Assembly (NCBI GenBank): GCA_947174085.1
Contig: CAMWHN010000072.1
Span: forward strand, 1-9,170
Origin: an uncultured Ruminococcus sp.
GTDB lineage: Bacteria > Bacillota > Clostridia > Oscillospirales > Ruminococcaceae
Direction: 5' to 3'
Length of the DNA: 9,170 bases
Position numbers and translations under genes: made by a program. The notes under the pieces were generated by a model. That model was not told the DNA's origin. It saw only the letters and a program-made list of their open reading frames with translations, and did no database searches. This document shows positions 7,706-9,170 of this stretch, in pieces (the stretch's first letter is position 1; every line of letters begins with the position of its first letter).

Positions 7706-7747
7706 AAAAAAAAACATTCCAGTTGTATTACCGGAATGTTTTTTTTT
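7706..7747. terminator. bidirectional terminator between convergent genes
   Basis: Nine A (7706-7714) and CATTCC (7715-7720) pair with GGAATG (7733-7738) and nine T (7739-7747), a 15-base-pair stem. The 12-base interior can add two more pairs (GT with AC) past a mismatch. The A-tract and T-tract make it work in both directions: for the micro-protein on the plus strand and for the peptide-binding protein gene on the minus strand, whose TAA stop overlaps the tract. Confidence 0.9.
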
Positions 7748-9170
7748 ATTTAAGCGAAAATTTTCTTTGATTATACCATTGGTCAGAAAGTTGTTTGTAT
7801 TCGTCCATGCTGACAGACGTTGTGCCTAAACGACAGAATTTTAATTTTTTTGAACTAATGCCAACAGGTGTATATTCTGATTCAAATGGCGTTAATCTCG
7901 AAACCACATAGCCATTTGGTTCAATGGAAAATGGAATAACAATCGCATGTTGAATTAATATTTGCTCTGCTTCTGCAAAAGCCGTATATCTTCGGAGTGT
8001 GTCGTTATAAATTCCGGTTGCTTCTGTAATTTTATCTTGCCAATTTTTGAAAATTTCCTGTATAAAATAATTTTGATTGGAATCCCAGAAAATATAATTC
8101 TGTCCTGCCATAAATGGCTCTGCCCATGTTTGTGGGTCGATATAATTTGCAGTAATATTGCATTTCATAAAGGCATATTTGCCATTTTTTCTAATATTAT
8201 CTGTATTTTTAACTGCCTGTAATTCTACTTGAATAAAATCTTGTCCAAGTGTTTTTTCCAGTTGCTGTTTTACAAGCTGATATTCTTGTTGTTGCTTGCT
8301 GTCGTCTGTGTCATAAGGCATTAAAATTTTTATTGGAAATACTGCGCCGTTTTGGGTTAATTCTTGTTGTGCCAAATCCCGATATTCTTGTGCTTGTGTC
8401 GGATTATAATTATCTGTAGCAGTTATCGATTTCAAAGCATCTTGCTGTGTGTAATCCGTTCCGGCAGAGAATGTAAATTCTTTGGGTGTAATAGTATTAT
8501 TTAAAAATTTTTCTGGCTGATAAGAATCATAAATAGAAATTAATTCTATGCGATTTAATGCACTTGTAATCGCATGGCGGAAATTTTCGTTATTAACGGC
8601 AAGCTTCCAGTTTTCCGGAGCATATTTATTATCAAATTGCGGATTAAAATTAAATGCGTAAAAATAACTGCGGGAATTATCCGGCTGTGCAGGGTGAATT
8701 AAATCTCTCGTTTCTGCATCGTTTGTCCAAGTTTCTAATAAATCAGAATTAATTATTATATTATCAAGTTTATGATTTAAAAAATCATTTTGCTTTGTAT
8801 TTTAAGAATCTTGCTGATAAGTTAATTCTATTTTGTCTATATAAATATTTCTGGAATCCCAGTAAGTAGAATTTTTAATTAATACTTGTTTTTTCTGTGA
8901 TTGCGAATCTGCTAAAATATATGCGCCGTTATATAGCAAATTTTTATTATCTTTGCCGAATTTACTGCCGGATTTTTTTAAAAATTGCTGATTCACAGGC
9001 ATAAATGCCGAATTTGTGATAAGATCTAAAAAATACGGACAAGGCTTATCTAGTGTATAAACTAGTGTATAATTATCTTTTGCTTCTACGCCAATATCTG
9101 ATGGAAGATATTCACGAATTTTCTGTGTCGTTTGTGTACTAGTAGTATTTTTATCTTCTGTAGTATCTTC
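7746..9170 (-). pseudogene. OppA-like peptide ABC transporter substrate-binding protein, interrupted by a stop, 5' end outside the window
   Basis: Family 5 solute-binding proteins capture oligopeptides at the outer face of the membrane for an ABC importer. One minus-strand frame of 475 codons, open at the window edge, carries the family features in order: the segment YTLVYTLDKPCPYF, then YNGAYIL (about 8933-8913), STYWDSRNIYIDKIELTY (about 8873-8820), NWKLAVNNENF and RHAITSALNR (8612-8550), and YIDPQTW (about 8145-8125), with a normal C-terminus. A single TAA at 8802-8804 interrupts it, and homology resumes immediately after it in the same frame. No convincing restart with a ribosome binding site follows the stop, so the protein would lose roughly its C-terminal 350 residues. 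The N-terminal lipoprotein signal lies outside the window. A Thr/Gln/Glu-rich stretch occupies 9170-9123. It ends at a bidirectional terminator, so it is last in its transcript. A sequencing error at one base is the alternative to a genuine nonsense mutation. Confidence 0.85.
8802..8804 (-). other. in-frame TAA interrupting the peptide-binding protein gene
   Basis: On the minus strand the frame reads ...TYQQDS, stop, NTKQNDFLNHKLDN... The frame is shared with both flanks (1056 bases, a multiple of three, separate this codon from the terminal stop), so one base substitution from a sense codon such as CAA, GAA or AAA explains it. The position corresponds to the linker after the conserved IDKIELTY strand, where relatives carry a few polar residues. 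Confidence 0.9.

Noticed and set aside
7962..8222. Plus-strand frame of 86 residues opposite the peptide-binding protein gene
   Set aside because: The minus strand here encodes clear family 5 binding-protein sequence; the opposite frame is Cys/Ile-rich noise without a ribosome binding site.
7746..8435. Treating the downstream half of the binding-protein gene as a separate gene starting at TTG 8435
   Set aside because: Family sequence continues in frame upstream of 8435 to the internal stop and beyond it, and no ribosome binding site precedes this TTG.

Overview
The window is AT-rich and tightly packed. It looks like a chromosomal segment of a low-GC Gram-positive anaerobe of the Clostridia, probably Oscillospiraceae/Ruminococcus-like. 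The pointers are a YfhO membrane protein, a DUF5711-type anchored protein, a ClpE-like AAA+ unfoldase, a DUF3789-like micro-protein, a tRNA gene without an encoded CCA, and strong AAGGAGG-type ribosome binding sites. The taxonomic placement is inferred from gene content, not computed.

Left block (43-4815, + strand): a compact operon of three genes with gaps of only 11-13 bases. It encodes a 955-residue YfhO-family multi-pass membrane protein (GT-C-like, envelope polymer glycosylation in characterised relatives), TruA (tRNA pseudouridine 38-40 synthase) and a single-pass membrane protein with a repetitive extracytoplasmic domain, probably a beta-propeller (DUF5711-like). The operon promoter lies upstream of the window. 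I see no terminator after the third gene.

Middle block (4834-7294, + strand): a near-consensus extended -10 promoter drives a ClpE-like Hsp100 unfoldase. It has an N-terminal Cys4 zinc finger, a low-complexity linker, two complete AAA+ modules and a ClpP-docking VGF tripeptide. A strong intrinsic terminator follows.

Right block: a tRNA-Gly(UCC) gene with its own near-consensus promoter and terminator. Next comes an unlisted 35-codon membrane micro-protein (DUF3789-like) with its own promoter and strong ribosome binding site. A long A/T-flanked hairpin then serves as a bidirectional terminator between this gene and a convergent minus-strand gene. That gene encodes an OppA-like peptide-binding protein of an ABC transporter. 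It runs off the right edge (its N-terminus is not in the window) and is interrupted by a single in-frame TAA at 8802-8804, with recognisable family sequence continuing in the same frame on both sides, so I annotate it as a probable pseudogene.

I found no CRISPR array, insertion sequence, phage module or clear undescribed multi-gene system. The best second-look items are the interrupted binding-protein gene, the micro-protein, the duplicated motif in the acidic YfhO tail, and the unusually long N-terminal region of the ClpE-like protein.
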